Counted from the first letter of the stretch, positions 35,709 to 47,787 are shown. The stretch is 64,000 nt of DNA from Anaerovorax odorimutans (GCF_024459955.1 NZ_JANFXK010000001.1:248001-312000); one strand, 5' to 3'. The notes: generated from the letters alone by a model not told the origin. Made by a program: numbers and translations.

Positions 35709-37736
35709 TTAGATCAGGCCGCCGATGCTTACGAACAGTGGTGCGAATACTACTGCTACGATTGTCATCAGCTTGATGAGGATGTTGATGGACGGGCCGG
35801 ATGTATCCTTGAACGGGTCACCAACTGTATCGCCTACTACTGTAGCCTTGTGAGTGTCGGAACCCTTTCCGCCGTAATGTCCTTCTTCAACGTACTTTTT
35901 AGCGTTATCCCATGCGCCGCCTGCGTTAGCCATCATGATAGCCAGCAGTACACCTGCCGCCAGCGCGCCTGCCAGCATTCCGCCCAGAGCTTCAACGCCC
36001 AGGATGATACCAACAGCCAGCGGTGCGATGATAGCCAGCAGTCCGGGAGCAACCATTTCTTTCAGAGCTGCTTTTGTGGAAATATCTACGCATCTTGCAT
36101 AGTCAGGCTTGGAAGTACCTTCCATAATGCCCTTGTCTTCTCTGAACTGTCTTCTAACCTCTTCGATCATCTGGTTAGCCGCTTTACCTACGGAATTCAT
36201 AGTCATAGCGGAGAACAGGAACGGCAGCATAGCGCCGATGAACAGACCGATGATTACCATTGGTTCCAGCAGGGAAATCACACTGATTTCCGCAACCTGT
36301 GAGAAGGATGCGAACAGAGCCAGAGCTGTCAGAGCCGCGGAACCGATGGCAAAACCTTTACCGATTGCTGCTGTAGTGTTACCAACAGAGTCAAGTTTGT
36401 CTGTGATTTCTCTTACGCCTGCAGGCAGTTCGGACATTTCTGCGATACCGCCGGCATTGTCGGATACCGGACCATAAGCGTCAACCGCTACAACCATACC
36501 GGTCGTAGACAGCATACCTACGGCAGCCAGAGCGATACCGTATAATCCCGCAAAACCGTTTGCTACGAAAATACCAACTGCGATGCAGATGATTGGCCAT
36601 ACTGTAGACAGCATTCCAACACCAAGACCGCTGATAATTGTTGTCGCAGAACCAGTCTGGGACTGCTCCGCGATCTTCTTAACAGATTTGTAATCTGCGG
36701 ATGTATAAATTTCTGTAATCTTACCGATGGCAATACCAACGATCAGTCCGGCGATAATAGCGATCGCTGAGTTGAAGTTGCCCAGCATGTATTTGCTCAG
36801 AATCAGTGAAGCAATAATTACGATAACACCACTGATATAAGTTCCCATGTTGAGAGCCGTAGCCGGGTTTCCGCCTTCCTTACCTCTTACGAGCAGGATA
36901 CCGATCACGGAAGCGATCAGACCGACAGCTGCCAGAATTAACGGGAACACGGAACCAACGACAGGATCCAGTTCAAAAGAAGATCCAAACATTGGAGTTA
37001 CTTGCGGGATAATAACTGCAAGAGTAATTGCGGAAATAATGGAACCAACATAAGATTCAAACAGGTCGGAACCCATACCGGCAACGTCGCCTACGTTGTC
37101 GCCTACGTTATCTGCGATAACAGCAGGGTTTCTCGGGTCGTCTTCCGGAATACCGGCTTCGACTTTACCTACCAGGTCAGCGCCAACGTCCGCCGCTTTT
37201 GTGTAGATACCGCCGCCTACTCTTCCGAACAGGGCCATGGAAGAAGCTCCGAGACCGAATCCTGTAATTACGGATGCGGAATCAATGCCCATGAGAACGA
37301 AAATCACACCGAGTCCCAAAAGGCCAAGACCGGATACACACAGGCCCATTACCGCGCCTGAACGGAACGCCACCTTGAGAGCTTTGTTCATACCGCCTTC
37401 ATTGGCAGCATTGGCAGTTCTTACGTTACCTTTAGTAGCAACGTTCATTCCAAAGAAACCTGCCAGAACAGACAGCAGAGCGCCAACTACATAGAGCCCA
37501 GCCGTTACCCAGTTCTGAAGGCCTAAGCCGATCAGCAGGAACAGTACAATGATAACGAAGATCATAACTTTGTACTCTCTCCTCAGGAACGCCATAGCAC
37601 CCTCACGGATGTAACCCGAGATCTCCTTCATTCTATCATTACCCTCAGCTACTTTGCTGATCCATGATGACAGACCGAAGGCTACGATTAGTCCGATGAC
37701 TGCCGCAATAGGAGCAATAATTGATAAGTTGTCCAT
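35709..37736 (-). CDS. hppA: Membrane-bound ion-translocating pyrophosphatase
   Basis: 675 residues and about 16 membrane helices. Couples hydrolysis of pyrophosphate to H+ or Na+ pumping across the cytoplasmic membrane. The substrate-site signature [18 protein letters not shown] is near residues 186-203, followed by the [19 protein letters not shown] acidic motif; a second acidic set ([14 protein letters not shown]) is near the C-terminus. The [10 protein letters not shown] segment has Ala where K+-independent enzymes have Lys, indicating the K+-dependent class. Whether H+ or Na+ is pumped cannot be told by eye. Ribosome site GAGGGAGG precedes the ATG. An energy-saving enzyme common in fermentative anaerobes. 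Confidence 0.97.
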   Translation of the reverse strand: MDNLSIIAPIAAVIGLIVAFGLSSWISKVAEGNDRMKEISGYIREGAMAFLRREYKVMIFVIIVLFLLIGLGLQNWVTAGLYVVGALLSVLAGFFGMNVATKGNVRTANAANEGGMNKALKVAFRSGAVMGLCVSGLGLLGLGVIFVLMGIDSASVITGFGLGASSMALFGRVGGGIYTKAADVGADLVGKVEAGIPEDDPRNPAVIADNVGDNVGDVAGMGSDLFESYVGSIISAITLAVIIPQVTPMFGSSFELDPVVGSVFPLILAAVGLIASVIGILLVRGKEGGNPATALNMGTYISGVIVIIASLILSKYMLGNFNSAIAIIAGLIVGIAIGKITEIYTSADYKSVKKIAEQSQTGSATTIISGLGVGMLSTVWPIICIAVGIFVANGFAGLYGIALAAVGMLSTTGMVVAVDAYGPVSDNAGGIAEMSELPAGVREITDKLDSVGNTTAAIGKGFAIGSAALTALALFASFSQVAEISVISLLEPMVIIGLFIGAMLPFLFSAMTMNSVGKAANQMIEEVRRQFREDKGIMEGTSKPDYARCVDISTKAALKEMVAPGLLAIIAPLAVGIILGVEALGGMLAGALAAGVLLAIMMANAGGAWDNAKKYVEEGHYGGKGSDTHKATVVGDTVGDPFKDTSGPSINILIKLMTIVAVVFAPLFVSIGGLI

Positions 37737-37769
37737 AAAAATGATACCTCCCTCTCACTTTTACATAAC

Positions 37770-37799
37770 TATAAGAGGAGCCCTTTGACACCTCTTATA
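37770..37799. promoter_or_regulatory. Inverted repeat upstream of hppA
   Basis: Perfect TATAAGAGG (37770-37778) and CCTCTTATA (37791-37799) separated by 12 nt, in the 114-bp gap between secG and hppA, 34 nt before the hppA start. No T run follows, so an operator or leader hairpin is as likely as a terminator. Confidence 0.5.
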
Positions 37800-37850
37800 T
37801 AAAAGTGAAATATAATAATAAAATTAAACGAAACGAATTAATCGCTAACC

Positions 37851-38084
37851 CTAACCCTCAAGCATAACGAGAATAAGAGACAGCACGATGAACAGAATAG
37901 CAGCTACCGTAGAGATTCTATTGAGAATACCCTCGTATCCCTGACTTTTTTTCTTACCGAAAAGCTGTTCCGCCCCTCCTCCGATAGAGCCTGACAAACC
38001 GGCACTATTACTGGATTGCAGCAGAATGCTTATGATCAGAATAACACTTGCGATCGCCAGTACTACCATGAGAAATGTCTGCAT
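37851..38084 (-). CDS. secG: Preprotein translocase subunit SecG
   Basis: 77 residues with two membrane helices (about 3-24 and 54-75) joined by the Gly/Ser-rich cytoplasmic loop SSNSAGLSGSIGGGAEQLFGKKKSQG, typical of SecG. It assists SecYE during protein export. The ribosome site AAGGAGG is strong. Adjacent to eno, as in many Firmicutes, but a terminator lies between and secG has its own candidate promoter. Confidence 0.95.
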   Translation of the reverse strand: MQTFLMVVLAIASVILIISILLQSSNSAGLSGSIGGGAEQLFGKKKSQGYEGILNRISTVAAILFIVLSLILVMLEG

Positions 38085-38114
38085 TTTCTTACCTCCTTGT
38101 AAAGTAACTACATA

Positions 38115-38143
38115 AGTCTACCATAAGCTGTTTCAAAAATCAA
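38115..38143 (-). promoter_or_regulatory. Candidate secG promoter
   Basis: TTGATT (38143-38138), 17-nt spacer, TAGACT (38120-38115), located after the eno terminator and 30 nt before the secG start. Confidence 0.5.
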
Positions 38144-38177
38144 GATTTTTCGCTTTACTGCAACTAAAACAAAAAAA

Positions 38178-38211
38178 GCCGCACATGCGTGTAAAATCAC
38201 ACATATGCGGC
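38178..38211 (-). terminator. Terminator after eno
   Basis: GCCGCATATGTGTGA / TACACGCATGTGCGGC hairpin, then seven T on the minus strand, 15 nt after the eno stop. Ends the pgk-tpiA-eno transcript. Confidence 0.9.
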
Positions 38212-38225
38212 ATGCCTGCCTTTTC

Positions 38226-40278
<2,053 letters not shown>

Positions 40279-40279
<1 letters not shown>

Positions 40280-41463
40280 TATTTCTCCTCCAATACTGCA
40301 ATTCCGGGTAATGCCTTACCCTCTAAAAATTCCAGCGACGCGCCGCCTCCGGTGGAAATATGAGTCATCTTATCCGCAAAGCCGAACTGTTCCACGGCAG
40401 CTGCCGAATCGCCACCACCTATTATAGTCGTTGCCTGGCTGTTTGCCAAGGCTTCTGCGATTTTTTTCGTGCCTTCCGCGAAATTGGGCATTTCAAATAC
40501 ACCGGCAGGTCCGTTCCATACTACGGTCTTTGCCTTTGCCAGCTCGTCGCTGATCAGCTGTACCGACTTCGGTCCAATATCCATTCCCATCATATCGGAA
40601 GGGATGTTTTCTCTGTCGCAGACCTTTTTCTCGCTGTTGTTGTCAAATTCTTTCGCGCATACCACATCCACCGGCAGCACCAGCTTCACACCGGCGGATT
40701 CGGCTTTCTTTATCAGTTCTCCCGCCAGTCCGATACTGTCTTCATCCAGAATGGAAGTACCAATCTCCAGCCCCATGGCCTTAAAGAATGTGTAGCTCAT
40801 GCCGCCTCCGATAATCAGCGTGTCCACCTTTTTCAGCAGGTTTTCGATCACCGGGATCTTATCTCCCACCTTTGCGCCGCCCATGATAGCAACAAAGGGA
40901 CGCTGCGGATTTTCCAGGGCATCGCCGAGGAATTTCACTTCTTTTTCGATGAGAAATCCGGAAACAGCCGGCAGATAGTCAGCGACTCCCGCCGTAGAGC
41001 AGTGGGCACGGTGAGCGGTTCCGAAAGCATCGTTTACGAAAATCTCTCCCAGCTGCGCCAGCTCTTTGGCAAATCCCGCTTCATTTTTAGTCTCTTCTTT
41101 GCGGAAACGAACGTTTTCCAGCAGCATAACCTGTCCCTCTTTCAGGGCTCCGGCAGCATCCACAATCTGCTGGTTTACCACTTCCGGAACGCTGATGAAG
41201 GAAACAGCCTGTCCCAGAAGCTCTTCCAGTCTTTCGGCTACCGGCTTTAATGTATATTCCATTTTCGCTTCACCCTTCGGCCTTCCCATGTGGGACATGA
41301 GAATCACTTTCGCGCCGTGATCGATCAGATATTTAATGGTTGGCAGAGCCGAAGTAATACGAATGTCGTCGGTGATTTTACCGTCCTGCATCGGCACGTT
41401 GAAGTCGCACCTCACCAGGGCTCTCTTTCCTCTTACTTCCACATCTCTTACTGTTTTTTTCAT
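40279..41463 (-). CDS. pgk: Phosphoglycerate kinase
   Basis: 394 residues from ATG 41463 ([22 protein letters not shown]). This start has AAAGGGAG upstream and fits the family; the frame is open 39 nt further but without a ribosome site. Transfers phosphate from 1,3-bisphosphoglycerate to ADP. Substrate motifs [15 protein letters not shown], the nucleotide site GGGMSYTF and the C-terminal GGGDSAAA are intact. Its upstream flank is the 1.5-kb repeat array that separates it from gap. Confidence 0.98.
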
Positions 41464-41540
41464 AATTCTACTCCCTTTCAAGTTGATTTCATTTTTCTTC
41501 AATTGAGTACACCATTGCGGCCTTACCGCGCAGCCTTTTT

Positions 41541-41984
41541 GAACAATATGCGTATTTTGTTCAACATCGGATTCATTTCGCCTTTATTGTTGATGCATTT
41601 CCAAGGTTTTCGGCCTCTACACCTGTTCAATTCTGCATATTGACCGAGATTCTATACCCTCATGCTCTGGTATCCTTGAAAAAAGTTCAACAAAACTTTG
41701 ATTCTTTGCTGCATGTTGACAAAAATAGTAATTTTGGTAACTATGCCCCGCTTTTTGCGAAAAGTTACGCACTTTGCAACGATTCCGCGGCCTTCGAAAC
41801 GGCCTGCAGCACAAAGTTTCACTTTTTACGGTTTCGAACACCCGCAAACCCACATCTTTGCGTAACTTCCCATCATTTTTACGAAAAAGTTACCGCAGCC
41901 CGCAAGGCTGCCTGGATTCAATCAAGCCGGCGCCGCAATATTGTATGGCGCATACGATTTGCCGCCTTACCGCGCGGCCTTTTT
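41541..41984. repeat. 444-bp tandem repeat, unit 1
   Basis: Starts GAACAATATGCGTATTTTG. The first half is the TTCAAC module (oppositely oriented TTCAAC/GTTGAT boxes); the second half has AAGTTACGCACTTTGC, its inverted partner TTTGCGTAACTT and AAAAGTTACCGCAG. Nearly identical to units 2 and 3. Confidence 0.9.
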
Positions 41985-42428
41985 GAACAATATGCGTATT
42001 TTGTTCAACATCGAATTCATTTCGCCTGTATTGTTGATACATTTCCAAGGGTTTCGGCCTCTACACCTGTTCAATTCTGCATATTGACCGAGATTCTATA
42101 CCCTCATGCTCTGGTATCCTTGAAAAAAGTTCAACAAAACTTTGATTCTTTGCTGCATGTTGATAAAAATAGTAATTTTGGTAACCATGGTCCGCTTTTT
42201 GCGAAAAGTTACGCACTTTGCAACGATTCTGCGGCCTTCGAAACGGCCTGCAGCACAAAGTTTCACTTTTTACGGTTTCGAACACCCGCAAACCCACATC
42301 TTTGCGTAACTTCCCATCATTTTTACGAAAAAGTTACCGCAGCCCGCAAGGCTGCCTGGATTCAATCGGGCCGGCGCCGCAATATTGTATGGCGCATACG
42401 ATTTGCCGCCTTACCGCGCGGCCTTTTT
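41985..42428. repeat. 444-bp tandem repeat, unit 2
   Basis: Exact 444-bp period relative to unit 1 with few substitutions. 444 is divisible by three, which keeps a long accidental frame open across units. Confidence 0.9.
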
Positions 42429-42799
42429 CAACAATATGCGTATTTTGTTCAACATCGAATTCATTTTGCCTGTATTGTTGATACATTTCCAAGGGTTTCG
42501 GCCTCTACACCTGTTCAATTCTGCATATTGGCCAAGATTCTATACCCTCATGCTCTGGCATCCTTGAAAAAAGTTCAACAAAACTTTGATTCTTTGCTGC
42601 ATGTTGACAAAAATAGTAATTTTGGTAACTATGCCCCGCTTTTTTCGAAAAGTTACGCACTTTGCAACGATTCCGCGGCCTTCGAAACGGCCTGCAGCAC
42701 AAAGTTTCACTTTTTACGGTTTCGAGCACCCGCAAACCCACATCTTTGCGTAACTTCCCATCATTTTTACGAAAAAGTTACCGCAGCCCGCAAGGTTGA
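42429..42799. repeat. 444-bp tandem repeat, unit 3 (truncated)
   Basis: Matches units 1 and 2 to the CCGCAGCCCGCAAGG point, then diverges into a different short direct repeat. A few substitutions distinguish it (for example CAACAATATG for GAACAATATG, and TTTTTTCG for TTTTTGCG). Confidence 0.9.
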
Positions 42800-42994
42800 A
42801 TATGCGTGAAACTTACTCCACGCAGCTCGTAAGCTATAACAAGCGAGCCATGTCGAGCTTGTTTCACGATTCTGTACCTTACGGCAACGCCGTTTCAATC
42901 ATTCAGAATCGTATACGATATTCTCCAATTGAACCGGCTTCGCCGCAAGGTTGAATATGCGTGAAACTTACTCGACGCAGCTCGTAAGTTATAA
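42789..42994. repeat. 51-bp direct repeat pair beside the tandem array
   Basis: CGCAAGGTTGAATATGCGTG and the following 31 bases (to GTAAGCTATAA or GTAAGTTATAA) occur at 42789-42839 and 42944-42994 with two differences, 155 bp apart. Pieces also resemble 6870-6930. No gene is seen here. Confidence 0.8.
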
Positions 42995-43028
42995 TACAAC
43001 AGCCGATTCTTTCATCGGCTGTTGTATT
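42993..43028 (-). terminator. Hairpin after gap
   Basis: Perfect 15-bp stem AATACAACAGCCGAT / ATCGGCTGTTGTATT, 6-nt loop, 25 nt after the gap stop. No long T run follows on the minus strand, so it may terminate weakly or protect the 3' end. Confidence 0.7.
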
Positions 43029-43052
43029 GCAGAGAATATATTCTCTTTACCT

Positions 43053-44069
43053 CTATTTAGTATCTACACTGTTCATGTGTTTTATGAGCGAGAGGATTTT
43101 GCTGGAATATCCGTACTCGTTATCATAAAAGGCAATCAGTTTGAAGAATTTATCGTTGAGCTGGATGCCTTCTCTGGCATCGAAGATGGAAGTATGCGGA
43201 TCTCCGATAAAGTCGCTGGATACCACTTCATCATCCACGTATTCGATTACACCCTTCATATCTTTTTCGGACGCTTCTTTGATCTTTGCGCAGATCGCTT
43301 CGTAGGAAGCGGATTTTTTGGTCATGATATTCAGATCGATAACGGAAACGTCGGCAGTGGGAACACGATAGGAGATACCGGTCATTTTTCCCACCAGAGA
43401 TGGGATAACCAGGCCAACCGCCTTTGCCGCGCCCGTTGAGGATGGAATGATATTATTGAAAGCGGATCTTCCTGTTCTCCAGTCCTTCAGAGAACGTGCG
43501 TCTACAACCTTCTGTTTTGCCGTAGCCGCATGGATGGTGGACATGAGCCCCTGCTCGATTCCCCAGTTATCTTCAATAACTTTAGCCAGCGGCGCCAGAC
43601 AGTTGGTAGTGCAGGATGCGTTGGATACGATCTTCATATCTTTTTTATAACCCTGATGGTTTACGCCCATTACAAAGGTAGGTGTTGTCTTATCCTTTGC
43701 CGGTGCTGTGATAACAACCTTCTTTGCTCCCTGATTGATATGTACCATTGCTTTTTCCGTAGTGTTATATGCTCCGGTACCTTCTACGATATACTCTGCC
43801 CCACATTCGCTCCAAGGGATATTAGCGGCGTCACTCTCGCTGTAAACAGGAACTTTCTTGCCATCGATCACGATTCCATTGTCGTATACAGCCAGGTCCT
43901 TTGGAAAACGGCCGAAGATAGTGTCATACTTGAGCATGTACACCATGTACTCCTTGTCCGCATTACGTACGTTGATTCCGCAGATATCGATATCTTTGTC
44001 ATCCATAGCTGCGCGGATCACTACTCTTGCGATACGACCAAAACCACTAATACCGACTTTAATTGCCAT
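43053..44069 (-). CDS. gap: Glyceraldehyde-3-phosphate dehydrogenase
   Basis: 338 residues. Oxidises and phosphorylates glyceraldehyde 3-phosphate with NAD(P)+. N-terminal Rossmann motif VGISGFGRIARVV; catalytic Cys in SNASCTTNCLAPL; phosphate-site motif SSTGAAKAVG; and WYDNEYGYS-type ending AFYDNEYGYSSKIL. The cofactor-specifying region after the first strands reads GINVRNADK, as in divergent clostridial forms. GGAGG precedes the ATG. It follows rpoN by 47 bp and is cut off from pgk by the repeat array. Confidence 0.97.
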   Translation of the reverse strand: MAIKVGISGFGRIARVVIRAAMDDKDIDICGINVRNADKEYMVYMLKYDTIFGRFPKDLAVYDNGIVIDGKKVPVYSESDAANIPWSECGAEYIVEGTGAYNTTEKAMVHINQGAKKVVITAPAKDKTTPTFVMGVNHQGYKKDMKIVSNASCTTNCLAPLAKVIEDNWGIEQGLMSTIHAATAKQKVVDARSLKDWRTGRSAFNNIIPSSTGAAKAVGLVIPSLVGKMTGISYRVPTADVSVIDLNIMTKKSASYEAICAKIKEASEKDMKGVIEYVDDEVVSSDFIGDPHTSIFDAREGIQLNDKFFKLIAFYDNEYGYSSKILSLIKHMNSVDTK

Positions 44070-44116
44070 TTTTAATCCTCCTCGATTAACTAAAAAATAT
44101 ATTCTAAATGTATTAA

Positions 44117-45559
44117 TTAATACCGTCTTCGTTTGGATGAGGATAGAATGTTCATCTCATCTCTGTATTTTGCTACTGTCCTTCGGGAGATATCAATGCC
44201 CTTGTCTTTGAGCATCTTCACCATATCCTGGTCACTGTGCGGCGATTTCGGATCTTCGCTGTCCACAATTTCCTTAATAAAACTCTTGATGCTCTTGGAG
44301 GAAATCCCCTCTCCCTGGTCGCCCGCTACGCCTCCTGAGAAAAAGTATTTAATCTCGAAAACGCCCATTGGGCTCTGCAGGTATTTGCCGTTGATGGAAC
44401 GGCTGACCGTAGATTCATGAATGCCCACTTCTTCTGCGATTTGCTTTAAAGTAAGGGTCCTCAGATATTTGCTGCCCTTGTCAAAGAATTCCTTCTGATA
44501 TTTGACAACGGCTTTTACCACATTGTAAATTGTCTGTTTTCTCTGGTCGATGCTCTTGATGAGCCAGACAGCCGAATTGAGCCGGTCCGTGAGATATTTG
44601 GAAAGGTTGGAATCCTTTTCCGCTTCTCCCAGCAGCTTTTCATAGTAAGAGCTGACCATCAGATGCGGGGTGCTGCTGTCATTGACCGTTACCACATAGT
44701 CGTCATCCACCCGCTCCACCAGAACATCCGGCACAATATACCTGGTGTCCGTCTGGGTAGCGAATTGACGGCCCGGCTTCGGTTCCAGCGATTTGATCAC
44801 ATCCGCCATCTCCTGAATTTCTTTTACCGGAATTCCCATAGATTTGGAAATAGCGCCCAGTCTGTTGGCCGCCAGATCTTCCAGATGCTCGTTGATAACG
44901 GTTTCATATTCATCTGTCAGCATGCCCTGGTGCTCCATCTGGATCAGCAGACATTCCCGCAGATCCCTGGCCCCCACTCCCGCAGGGTCGAAGGTGTGTA
45001 TGATATCGAGGACCTCCTCAATCTTATCCTCCGGCACACCGGTCACTTTGGATATCTCTTCCACTGTCAGCGTCATATATCCGTTCTCGTCCAGCGATTC
45101 GATGATATATCTTCCCACGTTGCGGCATCCTTTTTTATGAGAAGCGAACTGCAGCTGAAACATCAGATGCTCCGGCAGTGTCACATCATATGTCGTATAC
45201 TGCTCATAAGAGTTTTCCTTTTCCTCAGGATCTTTGTACTCCCATTGGCGATAGCTAATGTCGTCGTACTGCCGGTCTTTGAGATATTCCTTCCAGTCGA
45301 TCTCGCTGTCGTGATCGTTCTTTTCAGACGCGGAGGTTTCCTCTCTGCCTTCGCTTTCCTGCTCGCGATGTTCCTGTGAGTCTCCCGGCGCAGATGCTCC
45401 CTGTTCCAGTACCGGGTTAGTCAGCAGCTGCTCCTGCACATAGGAATCCAATTCCTGGGTGTTGAACTGCAGGATTTGAATCGCCTGGATCAGTTCCGGT
45501 GTCATCACCAGTTTTTGCGTTTGTTCAATTGTCAGATCATACCCAAGTCTCATGCTCAT
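44117..45559 (-). CDS. rpoN: RNA polymerase sigma-54 factor
   Basis: 480 residues. Region I is the Gln/Leu-rich activator-interacting segment (LTIEQTQKLVMTPELIQAIQILQ), followed by an acidic region II (about 60-110). The core-binding domain runs from about 110 to 290. The DNA-binding part has an HTH near residues 355-380 (TLKQIAEEVGIHESTVSRSI) and the RpoN box RRTVAKYRDE near 457-466, which reads the -24 element. It directs transcription from -24/-12 promoters with AAA+ enhancer proteins, none of which is in this window. Its position ahead of gap is a known clostridial arrangement (rpoN/sigL-gap). Confidence 0.96.
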   Translation of the reverse strand: MSMRLGYDLTIEQTQKLVMTPELIQAIQILQFNTQELDSYVQEQLLTNPVLEQGASAPGDSQEHREQESEGREETSASEKNDHDSEIDWKEYLKDRQYDDISYRQWEYKDPEEKENSYEQYTTYDVTLPEHLMFQLQFASHKKGCRNVGRYIIESLDENGYMTLTVEEISKVTGVPEDKIEEVLDIIHTFDPAGVGARDLRECLLIQMEHQGMLTDEYETVINEHLEDLAANRLGAISKSMGIPVKEIQEMADVIKSLEPKPGRQFATQTDTRYIVPDVLVERVDDDYVVTVNDSSTPHLMVSSYYEKLLGEAEKDSNLSKYLTDRLNSAVWLIKSIDQRKQTIYNVVKAVVKYQKEFFDKGSKYLRTLTLKQIAEEVGIHESTVSRSINGKYLQSPMGVFEIKYFFSGGVAGDQGEGISSKSIKSFIKEIVDSEDPKSPHSDQDMVKMLKDKGIDISRRTVAKYRDEMNILSSSKRRRY

Positions 45560-45651
45560 TAAAACACCTCTGTAAAATCACGAAATTCCCTTTATTGTTT
45601 ACAACACTTACGCAATAATTATACCATAGTCAGTTTTTTTTTCTAGAGCTT

Positions 45652-46122
45652 TTAGCTTAAATTCGGAAAACCCATCTGCCTCAGCGCTTCAAAGAGAATG
45701 ATATTGGCTGAGTTGGACAGGTTGAAAGACCGGAGCCTGGTATCTTCGCTCATGGGGATCCGTACCGCGTTTTCTTTGTGCTTTTCAATGAAATCCCGCG
45801 GCAGTCCTGCCGTCTCTTTTCCAAAGAGAAGCATATCTCCATCCCGGTAGGTCACCTCCGTATAAAGGCGTTCGCCTTTGGTGGTGGCCAGATACATATT
45901 TCTTCCTTTATATGTGTCCAAAAACTCATCAAGGCTCTCATGAACCTCCAGCTTTACAAAGGGCCAGTAATCCAGCCCCGCCCGTTTGAGACTTTTGTCA
46001 TCGATGGAAAAGCCCAGCGGTTTTACAAGGTGCAGCACGCTGCCCGTAGCCGCGCAGGATCTGGCGATATTGCCCGTATTGGGCGGAATTTCCGGTTCGA
46101 CCAAAACTATATGGATTGCCAT
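45652..46122 (-). CDS. trmL: tRNA (cytidine/uridine-34-2'-O)-methyltransferase TrmL
   Basis: 156 residues, a minimal SPOUT methyltransferase. N-terminal VLVEPEIPPNTGNIARSCAATG, central FGKETAGLP and C-terminal IPMSEDTRLRSFNLSNSANII form the trefoil-knot SAM site of TrmL/YibK. Modifies the wobble ribose of certain Leu tRNAs. It precedes rpoN by 92 bp on the same strand. Confidence 0.95.
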   Translation of the reverse strand: MAIHIVLVEPEIPPNTGNIARSCAATGSVLHLVKPLGFSIDDKSLKRAGLDYWPFVKLEVHESLDEFLDTYKGRNMYLATTKGERLYTEVTYRDGDMLLFGKETAGLPRDFIEKHKENAVRIPMSEDTRLRSFNLSNSANIILFEALRQMGFPNLS

Positions 46123-46231
46123 GTTCTTTCCTCCTGATCAAGACTTTTATGCAAGACTCCTTTCATTGTGGCGGCTTGGCGAAAAAAAGTCAATGGCTTT
46201 GTAACCAATCGCAAAAATTTCTAATTTTCTA

Positions 46232-46260
46232 AAGACAAATCTTCTTTTTTGTTATATAAT
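46232..46260 (+). promoter_or_regulatory. Promoter of hom
   Basis: AAGACA (46232-46237), 17-nt spacer, perfect TATAAT (46255-46260), about 41 nt before the ATG, followed by TAGGAGGT as ribosome site. Confidence 0.6.
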
Positions 46261-46301
46261 TTTTTAGTCAATGCATTTTGAGATCGTAGGAGGTATTCTG
46301 A

Positions 46302-47276
46302 ATGAAAACAGTAAAGGTTGGTTTGCTGGGTCTTGGCAACATCGGGACCGGCACGTATAAAACCTTAGAAATGAACAAAGCGCAGATCGAAGCTGCCGCT
46401 GAATGCAAAATTGAGATAACAAAGATCCTTGAGCGGGACGTGGACCGGGAGCGCGACATAACCGTTGTGCCGCAGCAGTTCACACAGGACCCGGATTCGA
46501 TCTTCAAGGATCCTGAAATAGATATTGTCATCGAGCTTCTGGGCGGTATCGAACCGGCATCCACATTCATGCTCTCTGCCATGGAAAACGGCAAGCATGT
46601 GGTTACGGCCAACAAAGCTGCCGTTGCCGCCAACTTTGACCGGCTGATGAAAACCGCGAAAGAGAACCATGTGGAATTTCGCTTTGAAGCCAGTGTAGGC
46701 GGTGGAATTCCAATTCTTAACGCCATCACTACCGTGCTCCGCTCCAACCAGTTCGAGGAAATCCTCGGTATCCTCAACGGAACTACCAACTACATCCTGA
46801 CCCAGATGACCGAATACGGGCTTCCCTATGCAGACGTGCTGAAAAAAGCCCAGGAAAAGGGATTTGCCGAAGCCGATCCGACCGCTGACGTGGAAGGAAT
46901 CGATGTCGCCAATAAACTGTCTATTCTGATGGCGCTGGCTTTTGACACCTATGTGGCTCCTGAAGACATTCCGACCACAGGCATCACGAGCATTACCAGA
47001 TCCGATATCACGGATGCCGCTGTCAACGGCTGTAAGATCAAGCTGATCGCTTCTGCGAAGAAAACAGAAAACGGGCTGGAATACAGTGTGAAACCGACAC
47101 GCATTCCCAATTCCCATCCTCTGGCGACCATCAACAATGAGTTTAACGCAGTCTTTGTACGCGGCAACGCAGTGGACGAGCTGATGTTCTACGGTAAAGG
47201 GGCCGGCCCTCTTCCAACCGGCAGCGCGGTCATGGGCGATGTGCTGGAAATAGCAAAATTATGTGGGAGGAAATAG
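46302..47276 (+). CDS. hom: Homoserine dehydrogenase without ACT domain
   Basis: 324 residues. Reduces aspartate semialdehyde to homoserine for threonine and methionine synthesis. Rossmann motif GLLGLGNIGTGT at residues 7-18; catalytic-domain motifs VVTANKAAVA, LNGTTNYILTQM and GFAEADPTADVEGIDVANK; last family motif KGAGPLPTGSAV near residue 303. The protein stops about 20 residues later, where typical Firmicute enzymes (about 430 residues) continue into an ACT domain that senses threonine. The stop is followed after 4 bp by the next start, so this is a native short form rather than a window effect. Feedback inhibition by threonine is therefore probably absent or handled otherwise. Confidence 0.93.
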   Translation: MKTVKVGLLGLGNIGTGTYKTLEMNKAQIEAAAECKIEITKILERDVDRERDITVVPQQFTQDPDSIFKDPEIDIVIELLGGIEPASTFMLSAMENGKHVVTANKAAVAANFDRLMKTAKENHVEFRFEASVGGGIPILNAITTVLRSNQFEEILGILNGTTNYILTQMTEYGLPYADVLKKAQEKGFAEADPTADVEGIDVANKLSILMALAFDTYVAPEDIPTTGITSITRSDITDAAVNGCKIKLIASAKKTENGLEYSVKPTRIPNSHPLATINNEFNAVFVRGNAVDELMFYGKGAGPLPTGSAVMGDVLEIAKLCGRK

Positions 47277-47280
47277 ATAA

Positions 47281-47775
47281 ATGACTTTGTACGAACAATG
47301 GCGCGACCTGATCGAAAATCAGACGGATGCCACATTCAGAGATTTCTGGGAGGAGTACAGCGAGGCTGAGACAAGGATCTACAGCGATCTGTTGGACAAC
47401 CCCGGCCAGAAAGTATCCGCTCCGCTGAAAGATCTGGCGGACAAGTATCAGACCCGTCCTGTAATCTTCATGGGATTTCTGGACGGAATTAATACCAGTC
47501 TTCGCAAAGAGAACGATTTTGAAAACTTCAGCGAGGATTCTCAGGTGGAGCTGGACATTGACCTGGAAAAGCTTTACTACAATATGCTGGTGGCCGATGC
47601 CGATTACCTGTACGGCCTGCCCCAGTGGGACGAGCTTCTGACCGAAGAAAAAAGGCAGGAGATCACCAAGGCTTACAAGAAGTCAAAGACTGTTGTAAAG
47701 GGAGAAAAAATCGGGCGCAATGATCCATGCCCGTGCGGAAGCGGCAAGAAATACAAGAAATGCTGCGGAAGATAA
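47281..47775 (+). CDS. SEC-C motif protein
   Basis: 164 residues. The first 140 are helical and acidic without a motif I recognise. The C-terminal 20 or so residues are the SEC-C zinc-binding motif ([18 protein letters not shown], Cys-x-Cys...Cys-Cys) as at the end of SecA. The gene starts 4 bp after hom and shares its terminator, so it is co-transcribed. SEC-C proteins often bind the ribosome or SecB-like partners; the specific role here is unknown. Confidence 0.85.
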   Translation: MTLYEQWRDLIENQTDATFRDFWEEYSEAETRIYSDLLDNPGQKVSAPLKDLADKYQTRPVIFMGFLDGINTSLRKENDFENFSEDSQVELDIDLEKLYYNMLVADADYLYGLPQWDELLTEEKRQEITKAYKKSKTVVKGEKIGRNDPCPCGSGKKYKKCCGR

Positions 47776-47787
47776 ACAATTAAAAAT

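Noticed and set aside
41640-42809. 389-codon plus-strand frame across the tandem repeat
   Set aside because: It is open only because the repeat period is a multiple of three. No ribosome site, no family features, and the minus strand is equally open.
41541-42994. CRISPR-like array
   Set aside because: The unit is 444 bp without short repeats and unique spacers, and no cas gene is present.
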